Shown: positions 1 to 10,917 of the stretch, one piece after another | How positions within the stretch are numbered: the stretch's first letter is position 1 | How the letters are laid out: each line of letters begins with the position of its first letter | Source: Cylicocyclus nassatus | Lineage: Eukaryota > Nematoda > Chromadorea > Rhabditida > Strongylidae | NCBI GenBank assembly: GCA_958299035.1 | Contig: CATQJL010000305.1 | Coordinates: forward strand, 60,714,486-60,778,485 | Length of the DNA: 64,000 bases | Reading direction: 5' to 3' | The notes under the pieces: model-generated | What the model saw: the letters and a program-made list of their open reading frames with translations, nothing else | Told to the model about the DNA's origin: nothing | Databases searched by the model: none | Program-made: the position numbers and the translations under genes

Positions 1-29
1 CTTTTGAACCTGTGATAGCTGTTGTAGTT

Positions 30-330
30 TTCGGAAAATTTAAATTTTTATAGCGCTATATTCTCGAAAACTTTTCACAGAGCAACTACACGCTTGGAAC
101 AGTAGTGCCGGGGGGGGGGGGTCAAGACCATTTGTCTGAAACGCGTTAGGCTCTAGCACACAAGGCTTACCATTTTTTGGAAGTTGCACATCATTCTATC
201 ATTCAATAGCAATATGATAACCATGATACAATACATGTCCACGCTACAGCTAAGAAAACATTTAGCTCGCACGCTAGTTGAGTGCAGAGAAATAATGTCT
301 CCATGAATCAAATCTCTTCTACATGTAGGT
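30..330 (-). repeat. Dispersed repeat, inverted copy of 52.0-52.3 kb
   Basis: Read on the minus strand, this stretch matches 52014-52320 in order: the GTGCAGAGAAA..., TTAGCTGTAG-type and ATGATGTGCAACTT blocks, then a C/G homopolymer run and a TATAGCGCTATA palindrome (about 50-60 here, near 52300 there). The run of about 11 G at 111-121 corresponds to the C run near 52230. No coding potential is evident. The two copies lie about 52 kb apart in opposite orientation. Confidence 0.7.
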
Positions 331-441
331 AAATTACAGCCAATCTCTCCTACATTGTTGTATAAAAAATAATCGTACGCAGATAGCAGATTCAAAAATA
401 TATTTCGATTTACTAGTATTCACAACCTTGAAGCTGGACAG

Positions 442-840
442 GACCATGCTCTAATCGTTAAGGACCGTCTTCGCGGACCACAAGGACCGGCTGGACCACC
501 CGGACCACCTGGCCCACCTGGACCACCTGGACCGCCAGGTCCGAAAGGAGAGCCAGGGCCTCCGGGGCCACCAGGACCACCAGGACCAGCAGGGCCAGCA
601 GGGCCAGCAGGACCGCCAGGACTACCAGGATCTTCAGGAAATTTAGGACCAGCAGGACCAGCAGGCACACTTCCTCATGGAAAAGCAAGAAGGCTCAGAA
701 GGAGGAGGAATGAAACGGTCGGGAAAACCGGGACCAGCAGAAACAGCAGGCAGATCTCCTTACGGAAGGGCAAGAAGGCTCAGAAGGAGGAGAATAAAAC
801 GGCAACTGACAAAAAGAAGCGTAGTCTCTCAAGTAAGTGA
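442..840 (+). CDS. Collagen, 3' terminal part (Gly-X-Y exon with basic tail)
   Basis: The plus-strand frame reads [11 protein letters not shown] and then about 64 codons of uninterrupted Gly-X-Y (475-666, rich in GPP, GPA and GPK), which is the triple-helical motif of nematode cuticle or other collagens. The minus strand is also open here, but only because GGACCA-type codons are near-palindromic. After GPAGPAG the repeat stops and a strongly basic tail follows ([22 protein letters not shown]), ending at TGA 838-840. The tail contains a direct duplication of about 40 bp (679-717 and 764-803). A GTAAGT just before the stop could be a donor, but the next reading frame closes immediately. No N-terminal exon, signal peptide or the usual C-terminal cysteines are visible, so the gene is partial or decayed. 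AATAAA at about 1136 may be its poly(A) signal. The family is clear; whether the gene is functional is not. Confidence 0.6.
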   Translation, partial: DHALIVKDRLRGPQGPAGPPGPPGPPGPPGPPGPKGEPGPPGPPGPPGPAGPAGPAGPPGLPGSSGNLGPAGPAGTLPHGKARRLRRRRNETVGKTGTSRNSRQISLRKGKKAQKEENKTATDKKKRSLSSK

Positions 841-1420
841 ATCGTGAATTGCTGTCCAACGTTTTCTGCTTTTTCGAAGGATGAGCAAATGCTATTGTCT
901 TCCGATAAGCCCCAAAAACACTTATGGATTCTACATTTTCAATTTGTACTACCAGATATTCACCTGAACAAACTGTTACTAAGCACTGAATCATGTATCC
1001 AAAATTTCAGTAACGACCATTATTGCAGGATGACAGCGAAACAAACTACATCTCTACTCCGGTCTTCACATGTAGGAGTAGACTATTATTTTACAATTTG
1101 ATTGCTTGTTCAGCGGGAACAAGTATATCATGATAAATAAATATCATCATACCGTGTAACATTTGAGTGATGCACTTTCTATAGTTTGTCTCTGTTCTTT
1201 TATTAGAAGTCCCAACTATAATTGGTGAATTATGGAAGGTGACAGTGTGTAATCTGACCTTTGTAAATGCCCACTGGTATGTACCACAAGCTTTAGAAAT
1301 ACAACCGTTAAGTTTTAGACTTCCGCATAAACTTTCCTTTCAATCTAACTTTTCGTTTCTATGCCAAATTTGATATCTCTCGGAAAGTAACCTTAATCCT
1401 AGAAAGCTAATTTCTGAAAA
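750..1420 (+). repeat. Collagen-gene 3' end block duplicated at 44.4-45.0 kb
   Basis: From the basic tail through the putative 3' UTR (ACGTTTTCTGCTT, GATTGCTTGTTC, AATAAATATCAT and on to about 1420) the sequence is co-linear with 44380-44990 on the same strand. The AATAAA is conserved between copies. It marks a segmental duplication of a gene 3' end. Confidence 0.7.
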
Positions 1421-3192
1421 TTGTCTTCTCAGTATCTCGCCATAAAAAAACAGCAATTGCACTTATAATCGATGTGGGATGTATTTGTGTGAACGAATAA
1501 GAGATCCGTCATCTTGAACCAAATTCGATTTTTCTCCATTTTGCTTCAAACTTCGATAGATCCAAGTTGGTGCAAATAATTATAAGTCTACTTGTAAATT
1601 TATCTACTTGTAAATCCAGCTTTCCTCTATCAGATGGGCCATTGGAATCTACCTGAAGTCAAAGAAAACATAACTTTTGCAGAAACTATTCTGGAGCATG
1701 ACTCACGTAACAACCTAATGTAATGCTTTTCCAGAAGCAATTGCATCTCTGGTAGTCCGTCTTCTTGTCTGTTTTTTCCAACTTTATATGGGCATAATTG
1801 AACTTATCCCTTTCACGGCAACGACGCAAAAGAAAGGAGGGTGAAATCCAACGAAAAATCTAGAAAAAAACTTTGATTTTTTTATGTGTATCAGGAAATG
1901 GTGGGAAGGGATAAGCAGGTTGTAAAAAAATTATTCGAGTGATTTTTGTGTTGAATAGATTAGCAAACACATCCACGACGCTGTTTGATTTAGGATAGAG
2001 TTGCGCACATTATGGCCAATACGCTGCTACCAAATCGTCAAATCTCTAGTTTATTACTCGAAAGGACAGCACTTCAGGAATGACCAAAAAGATTAATGGT
2101 GGCGATAGACACAACCGTTGAGATCAGGTCATATCAATGGCCTTTGCACCCACCGAATGCTTTGTACATAAAATTTTGTGGAATATTCTCAAATTTGCAA
2201 CAAAAAATGTTACAAAAATCATTCTTCCACTTATCTAGACATGATTAATATCTAGTATAAATTATAACGAACAATCTTCTTTGTATTCACGTTATAGAAT
2301 ATTTCGTTTTCGTTATTTTTGGCTCCTTTGAAAAATTCCAGCGAAACGGTCGCCATGGTCGAACCTATTCATCAAAGCTAAATGGCACGCGCGAGATCTG
2401 TTCGCGAATGAAGAAGACACTTTTCGGTAGATTCAGTGAATGTGTCACAGCTTATCAAAGAAATAGCACATCTGCAGTTTCTATAGAAACTTAAAGAACG
2501 TCAGCAGAACGCCTCGAAAAGCTATCCACCTTAGACTCCGTCACCTTCATCACCACGGTGCAATGCTTCTCTGCAGGTAGGTCGCTCAACATCATACTAG
2601 AAATGGTGATGTAACTGTCATTACGATACTTGAAGTACTCAGTAAATAAACATGCTCCCGTGCAAGGTCTTGAAGCATTATGAGCTTTCCATTGAAATAG
2701 CAGGTTTCAAAGCCGAGTAGGTTGAATAAAACGCAGCAGCAAATATTCCATACGACGTTATCGTTGTCATTATATTATGAACCCTCAGGCGGTTGCAGCG
2801 TTTAATGAAACCCAAAATTTGCGCTTCGTTGACTTTACACCTGTCATATTTAACATACCTCGACCAAGGAGCTCTAGGTTGGGAGAATGTTCGTAGGTTG
2901 GTATACTTTCTTTTGTAGGATAGGATAATCTACTAGTGTGTTAGAATAAAACATGCATATGCTTTTTCACATTTAAGCCCTATGTACGATGCTGTATGTT
3001 TTTTGATACCTAAGAAAGAGTTTTTCAGATCAATTGAATCTCTTGCACTACTCGTTTTCGTGCTATTCCTGCTATGTAGGCAGGTACCTATCACTATACT
3101 CATATTACCTACATAGTCATATACATAGTGATAGTGCATATGAATTTTCAATACAACGCAAATGAAAAAGTGTGAGTGATAATAAAATTTAG
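1421..3192. other. Intergenic or 5' intronic sequence, no gene seen
   Basis: No convincing exon was found. The next gene needs an upstream signal-peptide exon; short ATG-plus-GT candidates near 2408-2426 and 2560-2575 do not give the required phase 0 junction. Only the 1700-2060 repeat is recognisable here. Confidence 0.4.
1700..2060 (-). repeat. Repeat inverted relative to 45.3-45.6 kb
   Basis: The minus strand matches 45310-45640, for example CACATTATGNCCAATACGCTGC here against GCAGCGTATTGGACATAATGTG there, and the poly-C-flanked CTTATCNCTTCCCACC block. The neighbouring 750-1420 block is duplicated in direct orientation at 44.4-45.0 kb, so this piece flipped after or during the duplication. 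Confidence 0.65.
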
Positions 3193-6100
3193 CAGGCGAA
3201 CGCCAATCGTGAAGTCACTTTCACTAAAATCACTAGCGCGTTCAATGGAAGCATGCTTTACCAGAGATCTATAGAAACTGAAGACTTCTGCCTGAATGTT
3301 TGCTACGACGAGGGTCACTGCAAATTCGTCCATTATTCCAAGGTAAATCTAAGCAGCAGTGGCTTACCGAGAGGAAAAAACAAGTGGGACCGCTCCTTCC
3401 CCCAAAATTGGGTCGCAAAATTTTTGGAAGTACTATGGGTTACAAAAATGTGCAAGATTTTTTTATATTTATAAATAATCAAAATAATTTGCAAAACTTT
3501 TTTAAAAATACAAATTAACATTGTTCGGGGTTGCGGGCCCGCAGCTTTGGAAGGCATTCCAGAAAGATTTCGAAGGTGGCTAACGCCACTTCAACATCTC
3601 TCCCCCCCCCCCCCCTCCCCCGACGGAGCGGGGTACGCCACCGCTGCGCAGTATGATAGAAATAGCTTGCTTTGGATAAAGGAACGAACACCTCAGTTAG
3701 GTACAGCCTCTGTGGGCTGCTGGTTCTTTCGTCTTACTGTTGTCTGGTCCTTTGTCCATCCTCCGCCGTCTGGTCCTTTCGTCTCATCGTGCTGGGACCA
3801 GTAGTCCGCGGAGGCGGTGCTTGATTGAGGTGTTCGTTCGTCCGCCCGCTTGCTTTGAATCAACAAGCAAAGTGTTGCAGAACAATTGCACTCTTTACGA
3901 TTCGGGATCAATTACATACACTCCCAGCGAAGTTACCTACGAACTTGACCGAAAACTGAGTGATTGGCCTACATGCAAGAAGGAAGTACCGATTCGAAAA
4001 AATGTGCAATTCAAACCCATTGAAGTAAAGTCTACTGAGGGCGTAGAATGCAACGGACTACCAAAAGACGTCACTGTCATCTTCACGTATCTGACAGAGG
4101 GAAATACCACGGTTCTCATGGGCAAATCTGATCTGTTCGGAAACTTCACCGCTATGCAAAGGTAATGTTGAAAGATGAATCTGATGTATGAAATGTACAT
4201 TCTCATACTATTCAGATTGATTTTCTCAAGAACTCCTCAAGAGCGGTGTGTTTCGGTTCCCGTTTTCAGCGGAGCTAGTAAGTGGGGGAAAAACCTGTAG
4301 AGTTTGTTATTGTGCTTCGTTTTTAGGGTACATGAGATAGAGACGAAAATTAATTTAAATATACGTAAAACTGTCTAGTTGGTTCTGACTGCATTCACTT
4401 AAGGCCTCGGGCAGAGTTTACGCGATTTCATCGCGACGCCATTCTCCCAACAGTCAACGGCTACGAGTCTATTGTATGCCGGTCTTGCATCTCGGTTCTG
4501 ATACTTTCCCGACCCGATTAATCTTGACTAAATAACGCTCACATTTTTCTGAAAAAAATGCAAACCGAAGTAGATTTACGCGATCGTTGTGTAAGTCACG
4601 CGACGGTCGCGTAAGTCTGACGGCCAACGTGAGTTATGTAACGGTCGCAGAGTTCTTTCCAAAAGACATGGAAGCGTTGGACAATTCTGGGAAAATCACG
4701 ACTTTCCAAGTTCTACCGTTGTAATTTCCCTCGGAATAAATTCCGATTCCGTAAAAAGCTTTATGCTCAACTTATCGAGGCGAATTTTTCGATACACAGC
4801 ATGTCCTCGATATTCCGATTTCAGTAATTTTGAATTTTTTTGCGGGCGTTTCTTCGGAAAGGTGTAAAACAGTGCGCATTGCCCCTAGTAAGTTCTAGCG
4901 AAGAATATTCGATAGTATCTCTTCTGTAGATAATGAAGCGTGAAAAAGTAGGCGCAGACCTCTTTCCAAAGGAGATAGAAGGGCTGGTGACTAGAAAATC
5001 ATGTCGTTAAATTTTGCTCACCATAACCCTAGAATATGAAGCTCTCTTGCTAAGCAAATCTGATTTTTGTAATAAGGAGGTCAGATAACCTCTGTTAGCA
5101 TTTTTCGAAGGTGCTCGGGTACATTTTATCTCATTTTGCGCTTTGAAGCTCGCAGAATTGGTCAAAGTGTCGATGGTCTTAGATTGTAAAAAAAAATTTC
5201 GCTTATAGAGGTTTTCAGACGAAAATCGTGAGGTTTGAGGAACATAGGGTTTTTTTGCAGAGATATGGTGAGAAGTTCGTAACTTCGCCTGCATTTCTCG
5301 CGTATCCAACAGAAGAATTGCCTGCTTGCTTCTATGAGTTAAATAGAAACTGTGCCGTCGAATGGTGCAAGTCTCAGGCTTCGGCCTATAAAATCGCCGA
5401 GTTACGAGCCCACAAATACACGTTGTCCAAGAGGTAACCATCGTGATGGTTTGATATTTGAATTGCAGATGTTGCGTTCACATCGCTCAAGGGATCCACT
5501 GTATTCAATATAGTGTTGCGTTCGCTCAAGGGATCTACTATATTCAATATGGTGGTTGCGTGTACTTCAGCTCCTCAATCGAATATCAAAATTTCGTGGC
5601 TAGAGCTTAGATCAACTAACTACCAAACTTTTCGACGAAGTGTGCGATATTTACGCTTTGGGCAAATTTATGAGGACGTGTTTTGATGCTCGTAACGAGA
5701 TATGCACCATTCGATGGCAAAATTCCTAGTAGCTGTAACCTATGAAAGGAAGCAGGCATCTAACCTATGAAAGGAAGCAGGCAAGTCTTCTAATGGATAT
5801 GTGAGAAGTGTAGGCGAAGTTAGAACTTTCTTGACTCACATACATTTCTCACCATGTCTCTGCAAAAAGACCCTGTCTTCCTCAAACCACAATTTTCGTA
5901 AACAGCGCGTCCGAAACCTATACAAGCAAAGTTTGCTTACAATCCAATACCATCAACATTTGAAAATCAATCGGCGAGTTTCAGAGCGTAAAACGAGAAA
6001 AAATAGAATAACTCAAACATTTCAAAAAACTTGCTCATAGATGTTATCTGATTTGCTGCTTACGAAAATCACATCTGCTTAGCAATAGAGCTTCATATTT

Positions 6101-8667
6101 CAGGGTTTCTGAGAGTAGAATTCAGACGACATGGTTTTTTCAAAATTCACCAACGTTTCTATCTCTCTTGGAAAGAAGTCTGCGGCTACTTTTGGGCGCT
6201 CCATTATTTACAGAAGAATTACTATCGAATGTTCCATGCTGGAATCTTCTATTTAGATAGGCGCTGCGTCACATCTTTGCGAAAGCACCTCCGCAGAAGA
6301 TTTCGAAAAAAATGGCACATAAAAAAATTCGTTTTGATGAGATGAACACAAAGCTGCTTCCGGATTTGTAATATATTCATTGCGAAGGAAGTTATGGCGC
6401 TGCGTAGTTTGCGTGATTCCTTCGATTCTGCGGAGTTCCGCAAGCGGTAATGTATTAAGGAAGTTGTTTGTCTGGAATATCGCAAATGCACCAACAGCCA
6501 GTGCATGTAATCAGCTGTGCAACCCAACAAAAAGCAAAAATTTGAAAAAATTCTCTAAAACTGGCAGACTACCATACACCTACGTACTCGGCTCCGTTGT
6601 CGGACGAGTTAGTTTATCACCAGCGCATCTGATCGTTCCCCTAAACAAATTCTCGGAAATATCTAAGTGCGAACCGTAAATTTGCTGTAACTCTACAGTA
6701 TACTCCGCTGCAATAAATACATACTATTTATGAGCACATCGATTAAGCTCTCTACGCAGAGCTTTAAGCGTATCCGTGCAAATTAACTTTCTACCATATA
6801 CCTACCGTACCCCCACTTCCAATATAACATCAAATTGTCCGCGCCGAGGCGAATCGAATGGTGGCTTCGGATTTGGAATGTCCACTCTAAAGCGAATGGC
6901 CTCGCGATGGCGATGTCACATGAACTGGACGACCGTCACATAACTCACGCAACCGTCGCATGAATTACGCGACGGTTGCGTGAGATGAGGTAAGTCTACT
7001 TTGATTCGCGTCTTTTTTTTTACAGAAAATGGTAGCGTCTACCTTAACTTGCGTTCCTTTTTCTATAAATGTGAGGGGTATGGTAACTATCACAGCCGAT
7101 TTGCAAGGCGACCGACGTGCAATGGTCTTGTGACTTTTGTCTTGCTGGAGAACCGCGAATCGAGGAAATCGCGTGAACTCTGCCCCAGGCCTAAAGCGCC
7201 GAGCATACATTACGCGATTTCATCGCCTCGCGATTTTCCCGGCAAGACATGCTGACCATTTTGCCACTTGGTTGTGATAGTTATCCAGCGCGACTAATCG
7301 CTGAACGACTAATCGCCGACTAATCGGCATACTCCCTTCTTTAAAATCGTCGCGATTTGCTCGAATTTCAGCGATATCGCGAAGCTGACTTCAAACGAGC
7401 GACGCGACCTAATCGCTTAGATTGGACTTCTTTTCTGGAAGTTAAATGATCGTTTCTTAGCTTTTGGGCTGTTTTCTTGTTTACTACCTTAAAGATAGTT
7501 CTATTTTGCCAGAGTGCTTTGCTTATCCTTAAATTGGTCCTCTTGTATCCATTTTTGGCACTATCCGTGACCCAAAATCTTAAAGTCGTGAATTTCGCTC
7601 AGACTCGGTCCGGGGGGGGGGGATATTCGGCCCGCTGGTGCCGAATATCATGGTTATTTTGTGCGGCAACGCCATTTTCTGGAGCTATCGTGGGTATATG
7701 GTAGAATAAAATCGCGGATTTACTCTAAATCTGTTGTGGGGGAGAAGGTTCCGGGATTAAGGTTAAAGACTCAATATTGCAAAACTAACACGATATTCGT
7801 ACATCAAACAATAATCTTACATCAATATACATCAAATAACTTCATTGCGCAAAGATTTAGATAAGTCTATGACTTCGGCATCTATCATATACTCTCCGCA
7901 GCTCCGCAAATTACACTCAGATCATGTCTCAAACACGATCTGAGTATGATTTTTGACGTGTTAAATAACAAAATGATTCTGATATTCGGAATCCTTTGGA
8001 TAACGAATAACGCCTTTGAACCGAGTCCGAGCGAAATCCGCTTGAAACAGTGAGGCCCAGATACTGTAGTAGAGTCAAATTTTAATGTGATCCTGCAGTT
8101 GGAATTGATTCTGGACTACAAAATGAAAATACAAATGGAAAATCAAGCCGAATGTAATACAAATACTTATAAATAGTTTGTTTGAGAAGGTATATTATGT
8201 GCTCTATCGAGGATGCATGAATAGCCGCAGAAGTATGTCCACGGGTAAGCAACTAGCGATTAGTCCCCGCGATTTCTTCGCTGCGAATCGCGACGACCAG
8301 AAATCGCAGCGATGAAATCGATGTATGCATGTGATGTATGCTGGGCTTTTAAGAAGTTCAGAAAAAGGCATGAGTAAACGCTGAAAATTCAGGTAACACT
8401 AAACTGTATTTCGGGCACGTATACAACACAAGTGGTTACTACTTCATGGATGCTTATGCTTTCTCTGGGATGTGCGCCTGTGAGACTCACGCCTGCTGCG
8501 GAATTACCCCTCTCAAAGAATGCAACTGGTATCGGGATGGCAAGTTTAATGGTGTGATTTACGTCAAGTCTGGTGAAACTCCTGCTGAAATTGGCATACA
8601 AGGCCAACTCCGCAATAGTAAACATTTCGAGCAGCAATTCTACATTGCTGGTGTAGAGTGGCTATGA
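3193..8667 (+). CDS. Secreted cysteine-rich protein, PAN/apple-like and transthyretin-like segments (4 exons)
   Basis: Exons 3193-3342, 3881-4161, 4216-4277 and 8393-8667 join in one frame: AAG|gtaaat to gttgcag|AAC (phase 0), CAAAG|gtaatg to ttcag|A (phase 2), GCTA|gtaagt to ttcag|GT (phase 1), stop TGA 8665-8667. About 255 codons are visible. Exon 1 plus the start of exon 2 has a PAN/apple-like cysteine spacing (FCLNVCYDEGHCKF, then NNCTLYDSG). The middle (VECNGLPKDVTV, then GKSDLFGNFTA) resembles the core of nematode transthyretin-like proteins. The last exon is cysteine-rich (GMCACETHACCG) and ends GVEWL. No catalytic motif was recognised. The start is not called: a signal-peptide exon is expected upstream of 3190, and the first acceptor could be 3192 or 3195. 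The last intron (4278-8392) is almost entirely two transposons. The join logic is strong; both domain assignments are by eye. Confidence 0.65.
4403..7191. mobile_element. PIF/Harbinger-like non-autonomous element, 2789 bp, TSD TAA
   Basis: Termini GGCCTCGGGCAGAGTTTACG and its inverted partner (CGTGAACTCTGCCCCAGGCC) are flanked by TAA on both sides (4400-4402 and 7192-7194). Subterminal CGCGACGGTCGCG-type motifs are also inverted (about 4560-4640 and 6925-6990). No transposase is visible. It sits in the last intron of the cysteine-rich gene. TSD length, TWA target and GGCC terminus fit PIF/Harbinger; the class is inferred. Confidence 0.75.
4640..6420. repeat. Long imperfect inverted repeat forming the core of the Harbinger-like element
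   Basis: The left arm (about 4640-5440) and right arm (about 5770-6420) are reverse complements in order, for example AATATGAAGCTCT near 5033 against AGAGCTTCATATT near 6089, ATTCGATAGTA against TACTATCGAAT, and CTTTCCAAAGGAGATAGAA against its partner near 6160. The apparent exon-like open frame at 5270-5435 is part of this arm. The centre (about 5460-5560) repeats GCTCAAGGGATC twice. Confidence 0.7.
7195..8349. mobile_element. Second PIF/Harbinger-like element, 1155 bp, abutting the first
   Basis: Termini AGCGCCGAGCATACATTACG and, inverted, AAAGCCCAGCATACATCAC are flanked by TAA at 7192-7194 (shared with the neighbour) and 8350-8352. Subterminal ATTTCATCGC and GACTAATCGC motifs are inverted too. 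A run of 10 or more G lies near 7611. It is non-autonomous. Confidence 0.65.
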
Positions 8668-8752
8668 TATGTTAGTCATATCAATGAAATTTCCGTTGTA
8701 CCCATTCAGTATCTTAATGCGGCACTGTAGAATTCTCGGTGTCAAATTAGTA

Positions 8753-9483
8753 TTAGGTTGGTCCGAAAGTTCTGTCCCTCCATTTTCAAAAAATCATAAC
8801 TTCTTCCCAACACGATGTTTTTGCATGGCTTAAACTATGTTGAAAAGAGCAATTCATGTACTTTCTGAAACTGTGTTGGACGCTATTCATTAAGTTCTGA
8901 ATGCAGAGATAAAATTGGAAAAAGGAATTCATTTCAAGTTCGGAATTTTTAAGCAAGCCCGTTGAAAAATCCTGAACAGTGCCGTAAAATCCAAAACAGC
9001 CACTATCCTAAACTATTTCACCTCCTCTTTCTGGCTGAGCAAAGCTCGCGTTGATCGAGCTGTTCTTCGGAAAGTTATGATTTAGAAAAAATGAAAAAAA
9101 TGTCAAAAAATCAATTTTCTTAAGAAACTGATTTTTTCGCATTTTTTCTTGAAAATCATAACTTCTTCCAAAAGAGCTCAATTAGCGCAAATTTTGCTCA
9201 GCTGGAAAGAGGGTATGAAAAAGCCTAGGATAGTGGCTGTTTTGGATTTTATGGCACACTTTTGGATTCTTTAACGGGCTTGCTTAAAAATTCCGAAATT
9301 GAAATGAATTCCTTTCCCCAATTTTATCTCTGCATTCAGAGCTTAATGAATAGCAGCCAAGGTAGTTTTAGAAAGTGCATGAATTGCTGTTTTCAATACG
9401 GTTTTACTCTTGCAAAAACATTGTGTTAGGAAGAAGTTAAGATTTTTTGAAAATGGTGGGACAGAACTTTCGGACCAACCTAA
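8753..9483. mobile_element. Palindromic mariner-type MITE, 731 bp, TSD TA
   Basis: Starts TTAGGTTGGTCCGAAAGTTC and ends with its exact inverse, with TA on both sides (8751-8752 and 9484-9485). The two halves are reverse complements over most of their length, so the element is essentially one long hairpin. It lies just downstream of the cysteine-rich gene stop codon. Confidence 0.85.
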
Positions 9484-10039
9484 TATATTTAGTAGAAATC
9501 TTGGCGTAAAATTAGCTAGAATTAGTGCGTGAATAAAGTCTTCGCACTGAACATCAGAAGTTATGCAGAACCACAGGGAAGATTCTCTCCCAGAAAGTCT
9601 CGAATAGTCGAGTTAATTTTCAAAGCTTCACATTTACATCGGCATCAGCTTGAATATTTGTAAAAAGTTTGCTTTGAATTCTAGGCTGTTTTTTCACTTA
9701 CACAATACCGGAGGACGCAAACTGTTGAAAGTATATGGATTTTTTCTGAAATATCACACTCTAAATTTTCGTGTGCGTTTGCCAAACTTCAAACTTGCGA
9801 CTAAATTACTTTAAATGAATGCAGCTCTGGGGTTCAAGTATTTTTGGTCCGGCACTCGCAAATCCTTTTATTTGAGTCTAGAAAAATATTGAAATCAGAA
9901 ATATTTCCTTTGCTGTGTAGACTGCCAGAATAAGGAAAGGAACTTGAGGCGGGTCAACGCTTGATCAAATATCCTCAACGTACCGGCTCACTGGATGAAA
10001 TCGAAATCCCGTAATTTATTGCAATACCATTCCGTACTC
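9484..10039. other. No recognisable feature
   Basis: AT-rich sequence without exon-like splice structure or a repeat partner in the window. Confidence 0.4.
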
Positions 10040-10420
10040 TTGTAAAGCAAAATTTTTAGAATGTACTCCCATCGATCATCGACCACGTTAACAACATCTT
10101 TTACAACAATAGAGAAAAAAGATAAACTTACTTTTCTTCAGCCTGTACATTTGCTGACGTTGAATTATCATACCATGCGGGCTTCTGCTGCAAGACTAGT
10201 TCTCAGTTACGTCTTAAGATTTATGAAGTAGTAAGGAATTACTGGCTGTGCTCTATTACCGCTCATATTCGTGAGAGAGGTTCCTTGCACTCCGAATCTG
10301 GGACAAAGCATCGCATCGCCTCTCAAAAGTCGACGAATTTTAAATTCAAATAAATCAGAACTCAATGTGTCAAGGCAAATCTTCTGATATTCAGAAGTGC
10401 CACAGCCTGTCGTGGTTGAT
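10040..10420. repeat. Dispersed repeat, direct copy at 21.05-21.34 kb
   Basis: Blocks TGCTGACG, TATCATACCATGCGG, TTACGTCTTAAG, GTAGTAAGGAATTACTGGCTG and CTACCGCTCAT-like occur in the same order and strand at 21050-21340. The family is not recognised. Confidence 0.55.
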
Positions 10421-10449
10421 ATACAGTAGGCATTCAATCTTACATTTGA

Positions 10450-10873
10450 AGCTGAATGTCTGTTTGTCGTCTGTCTGTCTGTGTACGTATGTTCCGAATA
10501 GAAAATTTTATTTTTAAATCGATCCGGACTAAACTTTGCACAGATACACTTCCGGGTGGAGGGTGTCGTAGGCTACTTTTCGTTATCGATTTTAGTGGTT
10601 TTTATCGACTTTTTTTGCAAAGTTTGAGCTACGAAGCTGGGAGTTGGCACAAGTGGGTAATCGAGCTCTGATAGTTTTTGAAATGATCAGTTACTTTTAT
10701 TTATTCGATTTTTTGCAAAGTTTGAGCTACGGGGCTGGGAGTTGGCGCAGAGGGGGGGGGGGGGGTAAGTGAGCATGCTGATTACTAACACAGCGGGAAT
10801 ATGGAATTGGCTTATAACAGGGAGGATGAGACCTTCATCACAGTGTTTTGACAGGGCCGGGTAAGCCAGCTAG
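10450..10873. repeat. Repeat with internal duplication and a possible Helitron-like 3' end
   Basis: A CTGTCTGTCTGTCTGTG stretch (about 10470) is followed by GATACACTTCCGGGTGGAGG and a 100-bp direct duplication of TTTGAGCTACGAAGCTGGGA (about 10620 and 10720), then a run of 12 or so G (about 10756). The block ends CCAGCTAG before T (10873), as Helitrons end CTRR before T, but a clear terminal hairpin and a 5' TC end were not confirmed. Confidence 0.3.
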
Positions 10874-10917
10874 TTTTCAATAAAACTTCGAAAATCTGCG
10901 CATGCTGATAAAACATT

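Noticed and set aside
420..688. Minus-strand Gly/Pro- and Leu/Val-rich frames opposite the collagen exon
   Set aside because: Shadows caused by near-palindromic GGACCA codons; the plus strand has the regular Gly-X-Y pattern with a plausible flanking sequence.
5228..5437. Exon-like open frame (RYGEKFVTSPAFLAYPTEEL...) with TTTTTGCAG before and GTAACC after
   Set aside because: It lies in one arm of the foldback core of a Harbinger-like element, and its phase does not fit the flanking exons, which join each other directly.
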